Below, piece after piece: positions 1 to 9,909 of a stretch of DNA of 64,000 bases. The notes beneath the pieces were generated by a model. The model ran no database searches and was not told the DNA's origin. It saw only the letters and a program-made list of their open reading frames with translations. Source of the stretch: Hydractinia symbiolongicarpus (taxonomy: Eukaryota; Cnidaria; Hydrozoa; Anthoathecata; Hydractiniidae); the NCBI RefSeq assembly GCF_029227915.1, contig NC_079886.1, forward strand, positions 4,588,001 through 4,652,000. The letters run 5' to 3'. A program made the translations under genes and the position numbers. Within the stretch, counting starts at the first letter, position 1. Each line of letters starts with the position of its first letter.

Positions 1-15
1 GTTGCATAGCTTTTA

Positions 16-35
16 ACAGTGAAACGATTCACTGT
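16..35. repeat. Class A dyad ACAGTGAAACGATTCACTGT (representative copy)
   Basis: A 20-bp inverted repeat with 8-bp perfect arms and a 4-base centre, found at the same place in class A monomers throughout the window. Class B monomers read CAGTGAAACGATTGACTG, which breaks the arm. A dyad of this kind could bind a dimeric protein or extrude as a small cruciform; no binding factor can be named. Confidence 0.8.
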
Positions 36-1351
36 GGGACTTAATTCAACTGATTTTGGAGTTTGGCCTTATAATTGTGATAAATGAGACAATTGGACTC
101 CAAGAAATAAAATTCTTCTTAATTTGGCATGATTGCCGAAACTCAGCGATTACACTGAGCGCTCTGTTAGCGATTTAATTAAAAATTTAGATAAATGAGT
201 CATTTTTTACTGTGGGACGAATCCTAGCTGTTAGCGCGTGCTGAAGAAATAGAGACAGTTTCAAAAACTACATTTCATTTCCATTTTAACGGTGTCAGTC
301 CGTTTGAGTTGCAATGGTTGGTTCATATATTTGTACGAACATGTACTTTGCGATATTTTTCTGATACAAATGGGTTGCACCGCTTATAACAGTGAAACGA
401 TTGACTGTGGGTCTTAATTGAACTGATTTTGGGATATGAGATTATAAATGTGATAAATGACACAAGTGGACTCCAAGAAATAAAATTCTTTTTAATTTGG
501 CATGATTGCCCGAACTCAGCCATTACACAGGGCGCTGTGGTAGCGGTTCATTTAAAAATTTAGATAAATAAGTCATTTTTTACTGTGGGAGCAATCCTAG
601 CCGTTAGCGGGCGGTGAAGAAATGGAGACAGTTTCAAAAACTACATATCATTGACTTTCTAACGGTATCAGTCCGTTTCAGTTACAACGGTTGCGTCACA
701 TATTCGTACCAACTTGTATTTAGCGATAATTTTCTAATATTACTAGGTTGCATTGCTTTTAATAGTTAAACGATCGACTGTGAGACTTAATTGAATTGAT
801 TTTGGAATAGGAGCTTATAAATGTGATAAATGACACAAGTGGACTCTAAGAAATAACATTCTTTTTAAATTGTCATGATTGCCCGAACTCAACCATTACA
901 CTGGGCGCTGTGGTAGCACTTTATTTAAAAATTTAGATAAGTAAGTCATTTTTTACTGTGGGAGCAATCGTAGCCGTTAGCGGGCGGTGAAGAAATGGAG
1001 ACAGTTTCAAAAACTACATATCATTGACTTTCTAACGGTATCAGTCCGTTTCAGTTACAACGGTTGCGTCACATATTCGTACCAACTTGTATTTAGCGAT
1101 AATTTTCTAATATTACTAGGTTGCATTGCTTTTAACAGTGAAACGATTCACTGTGGGACTTAATTCAACTGTTTTTGGAGTTTGACCTTATGATTGTGAT
1201 AAATGAGACAATTGGACTCCAAGAAATAAAATTCTTTTTAATTTGGCATGATTGCCGAAACTCCATGATTACACTGGGCGCTCTGTTAGCGATTTAATTA
1301 CAAATATAGATAAATGAGTCATTTTTTACTGTGGGACCAATCCTAGGTGTT

Positions 1352-1361
1352 AGCGCGCGCT
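1352..1361. repeat. Palindrome AGCGCGCGCT in class A monomers (representative copy)
   Basis: Perfect 10-bp self-complementary sequence with four CpG/GpC steps of alternating purine and pyrimidine, in the middle of many class A monomers. Class B has AGCGGGCGG there, and some class A copies have AGCGCGTGCT. It is the most CpG-dense point of the monomer. Confidence 0.8.
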
Positions 1362-2610
1362 GAAGAAATAGAGACAGTTTCAAAAACTACATTTCATGTC
1401 CTTTCTAACGGTGTCAGTTCGTTTGAGTTGCAATGGTTGGTTCATATATTAGTACCAACATGTATTTTGCGATATTTTTCTGAGACAAATAGGTTGCATC
1501 GCTTTTAACAGTGATACGATTGACTGTGGGACTAAATTGAACTGATTTTGGACTGTGACCTTATAAATGTGATAAATGACACAAGTGGACTCTAAGAAAT
1601 AACATTCTTTTTAAATTGTCATGATTGCCCGAACTCAACCATTACACTGGGCGCTGTGGTAGCACTTCATTTAAACATTTAGATAAATAAGTCATTTTTT
1701 ACAGTGGGAGCAATCGTAACCGTTAGCGAGCGGTGAAGAAATAGAGACAGTTTCAAAAACTACATCTCATTGATTTTCAAACGGTATCAGTCCGTTTCAG
1801 TTGCAACGGTTGCGTCACATATTGGTACCAACATGTATTTAGCGATAGTGTTCTGATACTACTAAGCTGCATCGCTTTTAACGGTGAAACGATTGATTGT
1901 GTGACTTAATTGAACTGATTTTGCAATATGAGCTTATAAATGTGATAAATGACACAAGTAGACTCCAAGAAATAACATTCTTTTTAATTTCTCATGATTG
2001 CCCGAACTCAGCCATTACACAGGGCGCTGTGGTAGCGGTTCATTTAAAAATTTAGATAATTGAAACATTTTTTACAGTGGGAGCAATCGTAGCCGTTAGC
2101 GGACGGTAAAGAAATAGAGACAGTTTCAAAAACTACATATCATTGACTTTCTAACGGTGTCAGTCCGTTTGAGTTACAACGGTTGCGTCACATATTGGTA
2201 CCAACATGTATTTAGCGATAGTGTTCTGATACTACTAAGCTGCATCGCTTTTAACGGTGAAACGATTGATTGTGTGACTTAATTGAACTGATTTTGCAAT
2301 ATGAGCATATAAATGTGATAAATGACACAAGTAGACTCCAAGAAATAACATTCTTTTTAATTTGTCATGATTGCCCGGACTCAGGCATTACACTGGGCGC
2401 TGTGCTAGCGTTTCAGTTAAAAATTTAGATAAATAAGTCATTTTTTACTGTGGATGCAATCGTAGCCGTTAGCGGGCGGTGAAGAAATTGAGACAGTTTC
2501 AAAAACTACATATCATTGACTTCTAACGGTATCAGTCCGTTTCAGTTACAACGGTTGCGTCACATATTCGTACCAACTTGTATTTAGCGAAATTTTTCTG
2601 ATACAAATAG

Positions 2611-2945
2611 GTTGCACCGCTTTTAACAAGGAAACGATTGACTGTGGGACTTAATTGAACTGATTTCGGAAAATGAGCTTATAAATGTATATAATTTGGC
2701 ATGATTGCCGAAACTCGACGATTACACTGGGCGCTCTGTTAGCGATTTAATTACAAATTTAGAAAAATGAGTCATTTTTTACTGTGGGACCAATCCTAGG
2801 TGTTAGCGGGCGCTGAAGAAATGGAGACAGTTTCAAAAACTACATTTCATTTCCTTTCTAACGGTGTCAGTTCGTTTGAGTTGCAATGGTTGGTTCATAT
2901 ATTAGTACCAACATGTATTTTGCGATATTTTTCTGATACAAATAG
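2611..2945. repeat. Shortened satellite monomer (335 bp)
   Basis: This monomer is 335 bp because about 38 bp are missing near 2688. The text runs from the class B sequence CTTATAAATGTATATAATTT straight into GGCATGATTGCC, so the usual GATAAATGACACAAGTGGAC stretch and what follows are absent. Class A wording resumes after the gap, so the junction could be a deletion or an A/B recombination point. Confidence 0.8.
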
Positions 2946-3540
2946 GTTGCATCGCTTTTAACAGTGATACAAATGACTGTGGGACTAAATTGAACTGATT
3001 TTGGACTGTGACCTTATAAATGTGATAAATGACACAATTGGACTCCAAGAAATAACATTCTTCTTAACTTGACGCGATTGCCAAAACTCAGCCATTACAC
3101 TGGGCGCTGTGGTAGCGCTTCATTTAAAAATTTAGATAATTGGATTATTTTTTACTGTGGGACCAATCGTAGCCGTTAGCGGGCGGTGAAGAAATTGAGA
3201 CAGTTTCAAAAACTATATATCATTGACTTTCTAACGGTATCAGTCCGTTTCAGTTACAACGGTTGCGTCACATATTCGTACCAACTTGTATCTAGCGATA
3301 ATTTTCTAATATTACTAGGTTGCATAGCTTTTAACAGTGAAACGATTCACTGTGGGACTTAATTCAACTGATTTTGGAGTTTGACCTTACAATTGTGAAT
3401 GAGACAATTGGACTCCAAGAAATAAAATTCTTTTTAGTTTGACATGATTGCCGAAACTCCACGATTACACTGGGCGCTCTGTTAGCGATTTAATTACAAA
3501 TTTAGATAAATGAGTCATTTTTTACTGAGGGACCAATCCT

Positions 3541-6500
3541 AGGTGTTAGCGCGCGCTGAAGAAATAGAGACAGTTTCAAAAACTACATTTCATGTCCTTT
3601 CTAACGGTGTCAGTTCGTTTGAGTTGCAATGGTTGGTTCATATATTAGTACCAACATGTATTTTGCAATATTTTTCTCAGACAAATAGGTTGCATCGCTT
3701 TTAACAGTGATACGATTGACTGTGGGACTAAATTGAACTGATTTTGGACTGTGACCTTATAAATGTGATAAATGACACAATTGGACTCCAAGATATAACA
3801 TTCTTCTCAAATTGACGCGATTGCCAGAACTCAGCCATTACACTGGGCGCTGTGGTAGCGCTTTATTTAAAAATTTTGATAATTGAATCATTTTTTACTG
3901 TGGGACCAATCGTAGCCGTTAGCGGGCGGTGAAGAAATTGAGACAGTTTCAAATAATACATATCACTGACTTTCTAACAGTATCAGTCCGTTTCAGTTAC
4001 AACGGTTGCGTCACATATTCGTACCAACTTGTATTTAGCGATATTTTTCTGATACAAATAGGTTGCACCGCTTTTAACAAGGAAACGATTGACTGTGGGA
4101 CTTAATTGAACTGATTTCGGAAAATGAGCTTATAAATGTGATAAATGACACAAGTGGACTCCAAGAAATAACATTCTTTTTAATTTCTCATGATTGCCCG
4201 AACTCAGCCATTACACAGGGCGCTGTGGTAGCGGTTCATTTAAAAATTTAGATAAATAAGTCATTTTTTACTGTGGGAGCAATCGTAGATGTTAGCGGTC
4301 GGTGAAGAAATAGAGACATTTTCAAAAATTACATATCATTGACTTTCTAACGGTATCAGTCCGTTTCAGTTACAACGTTTGCGTCACATATTCGTACCAA
4401 CTTGTATTTAGCGATAATTTTCTAATATTACTAGGTTGCATCGCTTTTAACAGTGAAACTATTCACTGTGGGACTTAATTCAACTGATTTTGGACTTTGA
4501 CCTTATAATTGTAATAAATGAGACAATTGGACTCCAAGAAATAAAATTCTTCTTAATTTGGCATGATTGCCGCAACTTAGCGATTACACTGGGCGCTGTG
4601 TTAGCGATTTATTTACAAATTTAGATAAATGAGTCATTTTTTACTGTGGGAGCAATCGTAGATGTTAGCGGTCGGTGAAGAAATGGAGACATTTTCAAAA
4701 ATTACATATCATTGACTTTCTAACGGTATCAGTCCGTTTCAGTTACAACGGTTGCGTCACATATTCGTACCAACTTGTATTTAGCGATAATTTTCTAATA
4801 TTACTAGGTTGCATCGCTTTTAACAGTGAAACGATTCACTGTGGGACTTAATTCAACTGATTTTGGACTTTGACCTTATAATTGTAATAAATGAGACAAT
4901 TGGACTCCAAGAAATAAAATTCTTCTTAATTTGGCATGATTGCCGAAACTTAGCGATTACACTGGGCGCTGTGTTAGCGATTTATTTACAAATTTAGATA
5001 AATGAGTCATTTTTTACTGTGGGACCAATCCTAGCTGTTAGCGCGCGCTGAAGAAATAGAGACAGTTTCAAAAACTCCATTTCATTTCCTTTTTAACGGT
5101 GTCAGTTCGTTTGTGTTGCAATGGTTGGTTCACATATTTGTACCAACATGTATTTTGCGATATATTTCTGATACAAATAGGTTGCATCGCTTTTAACAGT
5201 GAGACGATTGACTGTGTGACTTAATTGAACTGATTTTGGAATATGAGCTCATAAATGTGATAAATGACACAAGTGGACTCCAAGAAATAACATTCTTTTT
5301 AATTTGGCATGATTGCCGAAACTTAGCGATTACACTGGGCGCTGTGTTAGCGATTTATTTACAAATTTAGATAAATGAGTCATTTTTTACTGTGGGACCA
5401 ATCCTAGCTGTTAGCGCGCGCTGAAGAAATAGAGACAGTTTCAAAAACTACATTTCATGTCCTTTCTAACGGTGTCAGTTCGTTTGAGTTGCAATGGTTG
5501 GTTCATATATTAGTACCAACATGTATTTTGCAATATTTTTCTCAGACAAATAGGTTGCATCGCTTTTAACAGTGATACGATTGACTGTGGGACTAAATTG
5601 AACTGATTTTGGACTGTGACCTTATAAATGTGATAAATGACACAATTGGACTCCAAGATATAACATTCTTCTCAAATTGACGCGATTGCCAGAACTCAGC
5701 CATTACACTGGGCGCTGTGGTAGCGCTTTATTTAAAAATTTTGATAATTGAATCATTTTTTACTGTGGGACCAATCGTAGCCGTTAGCGGGCGGAGAAGA
5801 AATTGAGACAGTTTCAAATAATACATATCACTGACTTTCTAACAGTCTCAGTCCGTTTCAGTTACAACGGTTGCGTCACATATTCGTACCAACTTGTATT
5901 TAGCGATATTTTTCTGATACAAATAGGTTGCACCGCTTTTAACAAGGAAACGATTGACTGTGGGACTTAATTGAACTGATTTCGGAAAATGAGCTTATAA
6001 ATGTGATAAATGACACAAGTGGACTCCAAGAAATAACATTCTTTTTAATTTCTCATGATTGCCCGAACTCAGCCATTACACAGGGCGCTGTGGTAGCGGT
6101 TCATTTAAAAATTTAGATAAATAAGTCATTTTTTACTGTGGGAGCAATCGTAGATGTTAGCGGTCGGTGAAGAAATAGAGACATTTTCAAAAATTACATA
6201 TCATTGACTTTCTAACGGTATCAGTCCGTTTCAGTTACAACGTTTGCGTCACATATTCGTACCAACTTGTATTTAGCGATAATTTTCTAATATTACTAGG
6301 TTGCATCGCTTTTAACAGTGAAACTATTCACTGTGGGACTTAATTCAACTGATTTTGGACTTTGACCTTATAATTGTAATAAATGAGACAATTGGACTCC
6401 AAGAAATAAAATTCTTCTTAATTTGGCATGATTGCCGCAACTTAGCGATTACACTGGGCGCTGTGTTAGCGATTTATTTACAAATTTAGATAAATGAGTC

Positions 6501-7270
6501 ATTTTTTACTGTGGGAGCAATCGTAGATGTTAGCGGTCGGTGAAGAAATGGAGACATTTTCAAAAATTACATATCATTGACTTTCTAACGGTATCAGTCC
6601 GTTTCAGTTACAACGGTTGCGTCACATATTCGTACCAACTTGTATTTAGCGATAATTTTCTAATATTACTAGGTTGCATCGCTTTTAACAGTGAAACGAT
6701 TCACTGTGGGACTTAATTCAACTGATTTTGGACTTTGACCTTATAATTGTAATAAATGAGACAATTGGACTCCAAGAAATAAAATTCTTCTTAATTTGGC
6801 ATGATTGCCGAAACTTAGCGATTACACTGGGCGCTGTGTTAGCGATTTATTTACAAATTTAGATAAATGAGTCATTTTTTACTGTGGGACCAATCCTAGC
6901 TGTTAGCGCGCGCTGAAGAAATAGAGACAGTTTCAAAAACTCCATTTCATTTCCTTTTTAACGGTGTCAGTTCGTTTGTGTTGCAATGGTTGGTTCACAT
7001 ATTTGTACCAACATGTATTTTGCGATATATTTCTGATGCAAATAGGTTGCATCGCTTTTAACAGTGAGACGATTGACTGTGTGACTTAATTGAACTGATT
7101 TTGGAATATGAGCTCATAAATGTGATAAATGACACAAGTGGACTCCAAGAAATAACATTCTTTTTAATTTGGCATGATTGCCGAAACTTAGCGATTACAC
7201 TGGGCGCTGTGTTAGCGATTTATTTACAAATTTAGATAAATGAGTCATTTTTTACTGTGGGACCAATCCT
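3541..7270. repeat. Higher-order repeat: two near-identical 1,865-bp pentamers
   Basis: Bases 3541-5405 and 5406-7270 are tandem copies, each five monomers long. Private variants recur exactly 1,865 bp apart: AACAAGGAAACGATT after 4062 and 5927, GCAATATTTTTCTCAGAC near 3666 and 5531, and GATGTTAGCGGTCGGTG near 4288 and 6153. Only scattered differences are visible, such as GATACAAATAG near 5171 against GATGCAAATAG near 7036. Neighbouring monomers are far less alike, so this is a recent segmental duplication. The left boundary lies within a few tens of bases of 3541, since upstream sequence differs from its 1,865-bp partner. Confidence 0.9.
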
Positions 7271-7377
7271 AGCTGTTAGCGCGCGCTGAAGAAATAGAGA
7301 CAGTTTCAAAAACTCCATTTCATTTCCTTTTTAACGGTGTCAGTTCGTTTGAGTTGCAATGGTTGGTTCACATATTT

Positions 7378-7398
7378 CTCGGGCAACTTACGGAACGT
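7378..7398 (+). repeat. Left terminal inverted repeat of the element
   Basis: Begins CTCGGGCAACTTACGGAACG and is the exact reverse complement of 9910-9930 over 21 bp. Beyond it the left end reads CTGGAATT where the reverse complement of the right end reads GTGGGATT, giving two mismatches in eight more bases. Confidence 0.95.
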
Positions 7399-7511
7399 CT
7401 GGAATTATTTCGGGTAAAGCACGTATATAACGCGTTTTTCACAATTTTATACCGCGTTTTGCTATCTGACGTGTTTGTTTTGACGTGGTGTTTTTGTGTA
7501 TTACTACATCG

Positions 7512-8029
7512 ATGATGAGCCAATTTTTTAAGTTTGTGAAGGAAGGCGCCGCCATCTTCAGGAAAGTGATGTTGACAAAGGTACCCGTAGTGATTACACA
7601 GAAAATCAAGGTTTGATAAATTATTACTGATATATATTTAAACTACTAGTAAAAGCATAATTAAAATTATATATATATTTAATTAAGAATACCTGGAAAT
7701 GTCGTAGATGACAGCGGATTAGCTAGCTAAAATAGTTGTGGGTGCAAGTCCCACCTCTGTACAAAAAGAGTAGCTTAATTAGAAAAGCAATTTAGCTAGT
7801 ATTCTCTTAGGTTAAGTATAGCCAGTAAGTAAATACATTAAAGGTTCCCTCCTACGTTTTAATGATGCTACCTAATTAAGTTCTATTCATATATATAAGT
7901 ATTTAAGAAAATAACATTCGTTTTTTACAGAAAAGTTTAGTACAGCAAAAAATTGTAAATAAACTTTCAAATTTTGAGCTACCTCACTTCATGCAGCTTT
8001 ATCATGCTCCAATTCTTCTCGAACTTTGA
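7512..8029 (+). CDS. Predicted two-exon small protein, function unknown
   Basis: Exon 1 runs 7512-7610 (33 codons starting MMSQFFKFVKEGAAIFRK) and exon 2 runs 7931-8029 (32 codons starting KSLVQQKIVNKL, ending LLEL then TGA). The 320-bp gap has an AAG|GTTTGA donor, which is weak, and a strong acceptor, CATTCGTTTTTTACAG. Joining there keeps the frame in phase 0 and gives 65 residues; without splicing the first frame stops at 7614-7616. Exon 1 is visibly richer in G+C than the surrounding DNA. A polyadenylation hexamer lies at 8166-8171. The protein is basic, with no motif I recognise. It faces the minus-strand gene tail to tail inside the element. The weak donor and short length leave real doubt; it could be a fragment of a longer gene. 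Confidence 0.4.
7611..7930 (+). other. Candidate intron of the plus-strand gene
   Basis: AT-rich stretch with many stops in all frames, bounded by GTTTGATAAA and a pyrimidine-rich TTTTTTACAG. It contains the small hairpin at 7738-7754 and nothing else that I can interpret. Existence depends on the splice model for 7512-8029. Confidence 0.35.
7738..7754 (+). other. Short hairpin resembling a tRNA T-arm
   Basis: GTGGG, then the seven-base loop TGCAAGT, then CCCAC: a perfect 5-bp stem with a 7-base loop, the geometry of a tRNA T-arm. The loop keeps T, C, A and A at positions where T-loops usually have them but has G where T is normal at the second position. GGTGCAAGTCC also resembles the internal B box of RNA polymerase III genes with two mismatches. 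No D-arm and anticodon arm fit at the right distance upstream, so this is not a tRNA gene. It may be a tRNA-derived relic or chance. Confidence 0.25.
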
Positions 8030-8100
8030 AATTCATAATGGCTGCATAATTGACGTCAAAAGGACCATTTACATGAGCTTATCTTTGCTGTACTGAATGA
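8030..8100. other. Spacer between the two convergent predicted genes
   Basis: Seventy-one bases between the plus-strand stop codon at 8027-8029 and the predicted minus-strand stop at 8101-8103. No motif is seen beyond AT-rich sequence; transcripts from both sides probably overlap here, because the plus-strand polyadenylation hexamer lies further right at 8166. Confidence 0.3.
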
Positions 8101-9570
8101 TTAAAACTGCAAAAACGTAAAAAAACATTTCCAGTGCAAATCTTCTATTATAATTATTGTATATAAATAAATTTTTTTAATTAAATTAAAAAATTTCTTC
8201 CTGGAAAAGTACACAATTGCATGCATATATATACCTTGGATCCTTTTTCCATGTTATTTACTTTTTCCAATAACGCAGCTTTATCAAAATTTATTTTATT
8301 AGGGTCTGGGCTATGCCGCTTCTTTTTACCTAGTGCTGCATCTACTTCTCCACATTGATGTTTTTTTCCTAAAAATGTGAATATAAATAATTAGTTTTTA
8401 CAAAGAAAATTTGATATGAAAGAGAAAGAAAAGCAATGAGTAATGATTACCTATAATTCTCTGGAGAGCTTCATCCTTTATCTCAAAATACTGGATTGAT
8501 CGTGATTTTCTGTATAAAAATGCAGACTGTCTGATCCTGAAAACAGTTTCCATTGCCTTGCCACTTCCGTAACATTTGCTTTCCAAGAACTTTTTTATTC
8601 TGCTGTTCCGCTGTCTAATTCCATTTTTCTGCAAATCAGACTTGGCCTCAACTAAATTTACAGATCTAATTAAATGTGAGGACTTTAGTGTGTCATATAT
8701 GCTATCCCACTTCGAATTTATTGATTTAAATGCTCCTTCTGCATTAATTTTCATATATTTCATGTCATTTTGGTGAAAGAGCTGTCTCCTGTTTTTTTCT
8801 TATTCTTAGGTGTGTTCATTTTATTAGGTGTTAGCACTCACCAATTTTGTCCTGATGGGTGTCTTTATATCTATTGACTTGTTTGTATTTAAAGGTGTAT
8901 TTATGTTCACTGCTTCTGGTGTATTTTGCTTGCACACAATTGGTGTGTTTACAGACATATTTTTATTTAACGGTGTGTTTGTATTGATAGCTGTATTTGT
9001 AATACTGTCTAATGTGTTTGTTATGTCCAAGAAAACATTTTTTGATGTTATATATTTTTTATTTCCGCGTCCAGTTGCAGTAGGAAACGTATTTTTCCCT
9101 CTAGTAGTAAAAAAGAACCATCCTTCACAATTATGATTGTGTGTGTGTTTTTTTCTACGTTGCTGAATTTGTTCCAAACATCTCTGGAATAGTCCTTTAA
9201 GTACTTCACCCTGATATTGCCATGCATTTTCTTTTTCTAACAAGGGAAACAAGCTCTTTAGCCTTCCTGTTAAAGTGAGATTTCTTCAAGTTTACACAAG
9301 AAGGGAACATAGAAATGAAGGCATTGTATCTGACACCTTCATGGTGGTAACTTACACTCTGGATCTCACGTAAAACCTCTCCTCGCATAAAGGCGCATTA
9401 AAAATAATTTGCCATGCAACCATGGAATAAATTTCTCTGCCTCCAATTCCCGCTAAATATCCGCCATTTCTATTAAAAATTCTCCCGCGCGTTTTACATC
9501 TGCTAGCATCACGGCAAAGTTCCGACGCAGGCACGGCAATAATGTCAAAACCGTGAATTTTTGCCGACAC
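8101..9570 (-). CDS. Predicted five-exon gene inside the element, function unknown
   Basis: Proposed exons, in transcript order: 9570-9356, 9283-8842, 8781-8451, 8368-8235 and 8106-8101, giving 375 codons and a TAA stop. Every junction keeps the frame. Donors are GTAAGT (perfect), GTGAGT, GTAATC and GTATAT; acceptors are TTGAAG, GACAG, TTTTTAG and TTTTTGCAG. Introns are 72, 60, 82 and 128 bp. The best supported junction is exon 3 to exon 4, where the codon split by the 82-bp intron is rebuilt exactly. The 60-bp intron has a purine-rich, weak acceptor. The product has an Asn/Thr-rich stretch with repeated NTP triplets near residues 165-215, a basic middle part, and KKKR near 344-347 that could be a nuclear signal. 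I do not recognise a transposase or any named domain. The start at 9570 is uncertain. Between 9388 and 9206 a second open frame crosses the first intron, so a one-base frameshift is an alternative to splicing there. Confidence 0.5.
8166..8171 (+). other. Polyadenylation hexamer AATAAA
   Basis: AATAAA within TATATAAATAAATTTTTTT, about 140 bp after the stop of the plus-strand small gene and followed by a T-rich tract. Its role is inferred from position only; such hexamers are common in AT-rich DNA. Confidence 0.3.
8824..8998 (-). repeat. Degenerate coding microrepeat (Asn/Thr/Pro-rich)
   Basis: On the minus strand this part of exon 2 encodes about five loose copies of an NTP unit: NTPLNKNMSV, NTPIVCK, NTPEAVNI, NTPLNTNKSI and IKTPIRT. 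On the plus strand it appears as repeated GGTGTNTTT. Such tracts grow and shrink by slippage and usually mark disordered protein. The unit is too degenerate to be called a tandem-repeat locus with confidence. Confidence 0.55.
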
Positions 9571-9909
9571 ATTCTATTTCTGACAAATATTCTTGTGAAA
9601 GTGACGGAAAAGCATGATCGCACTATAAACGTAGGACTTACGACATATTTTGTTGACGTAATTCATCCACAAAATGATTACGAACGGTAAAAAAGCCGTT
9701 CAAAGATTGTCGTATTTATATTTTTCGAGATATTCGCAAAAAGAGGATTGTTCAAAAACCTTCAAATCGAGGCTGTGACATCATAATATTTAATTTACAT
9801 TTAAAACACCTTTTTTCAGGAAGCCCTAAAGTCATGTTAACTATTGGATATTCATCTGTTATTGTGACTAGTACCCTTAAAGTGCGCCGATGAATTTAAC
9901 AAATCCCAC
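9571..9909. other. Element right arm: no gene seen
   Basis: 339 bp between the proposed minus-strand start and the right inverted repeat. If the minus-strand model is right, this holds its promoter and leader. Sequence is AT-rich apart from CpG-containing patches near 9600-9720; I see no convincing TATA element and no long frame. An upstream exon cannot be excluded. Confidence 0.4.

Larger units (their letters stand above)
1..7377. repeat. 373-bp satellite array, segment 1 (about 20 monomers)
   Basis: Head-to-tail copies of one AT-rich monomer. Using the motif GTTGCATCGCTTTTAACAGT as the start, copies begin at 1, 374, 747, 1120, 1493, 1866, 2239, 2611, 2946, 3319, 3689, 4062, 4435, 4808, 5181, 5554, 5927, 6300, 6673 and 7046, so spacing is almost always 373. 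Class A and class B monomers are mixed, often alternating. The last monomer is cut at its position 332 by the inverted-repeat element. Bases 1-373 hold 57 C, 75 G and 12 CpG by hand count. No gene is seen; reading frames are short and interrupted. The repeat family itself is not one I can name. Confidence 0.97.

Noticed and set aside
31-218. Ancestral half-monomer (about 187 bp) suggested by ACTGTGGGAC occurring at 31-40 and 209-218
   Set aside because: Other shared words (AAGAAATA, GAGACA, TGTTAGCG) have different offsets, 142, 166 and about 66 bp, so no consistent half-repeat exists.
1-373. CENP-B box in the monomer
   Set aside because: The closest word is around CAGTTCGTTTGAGTTGC, which has TTCG and a central A at the right place but lacks the required CGGG. 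No monomer I read matches the box.
7690-7820. A complete tRNA gene or SINE head in the element
   Set aside because: The T-arm-like hairpin has no D-arm and anticodon arm at correct spacing, and the possible A box (TAGCTTAATTAG) lies downstream of it rather than upstream.
8828-9136. 102-codon plus-strand frame, hydrophobic with many Phe and Val
   Set aside because: It is the antisense of the Asn/Thr-rich exon on the minus strand; antisense of AAY/ACA codons gives Val and Phe. The minus strand has phase-consistent exons, so this is a shadow.
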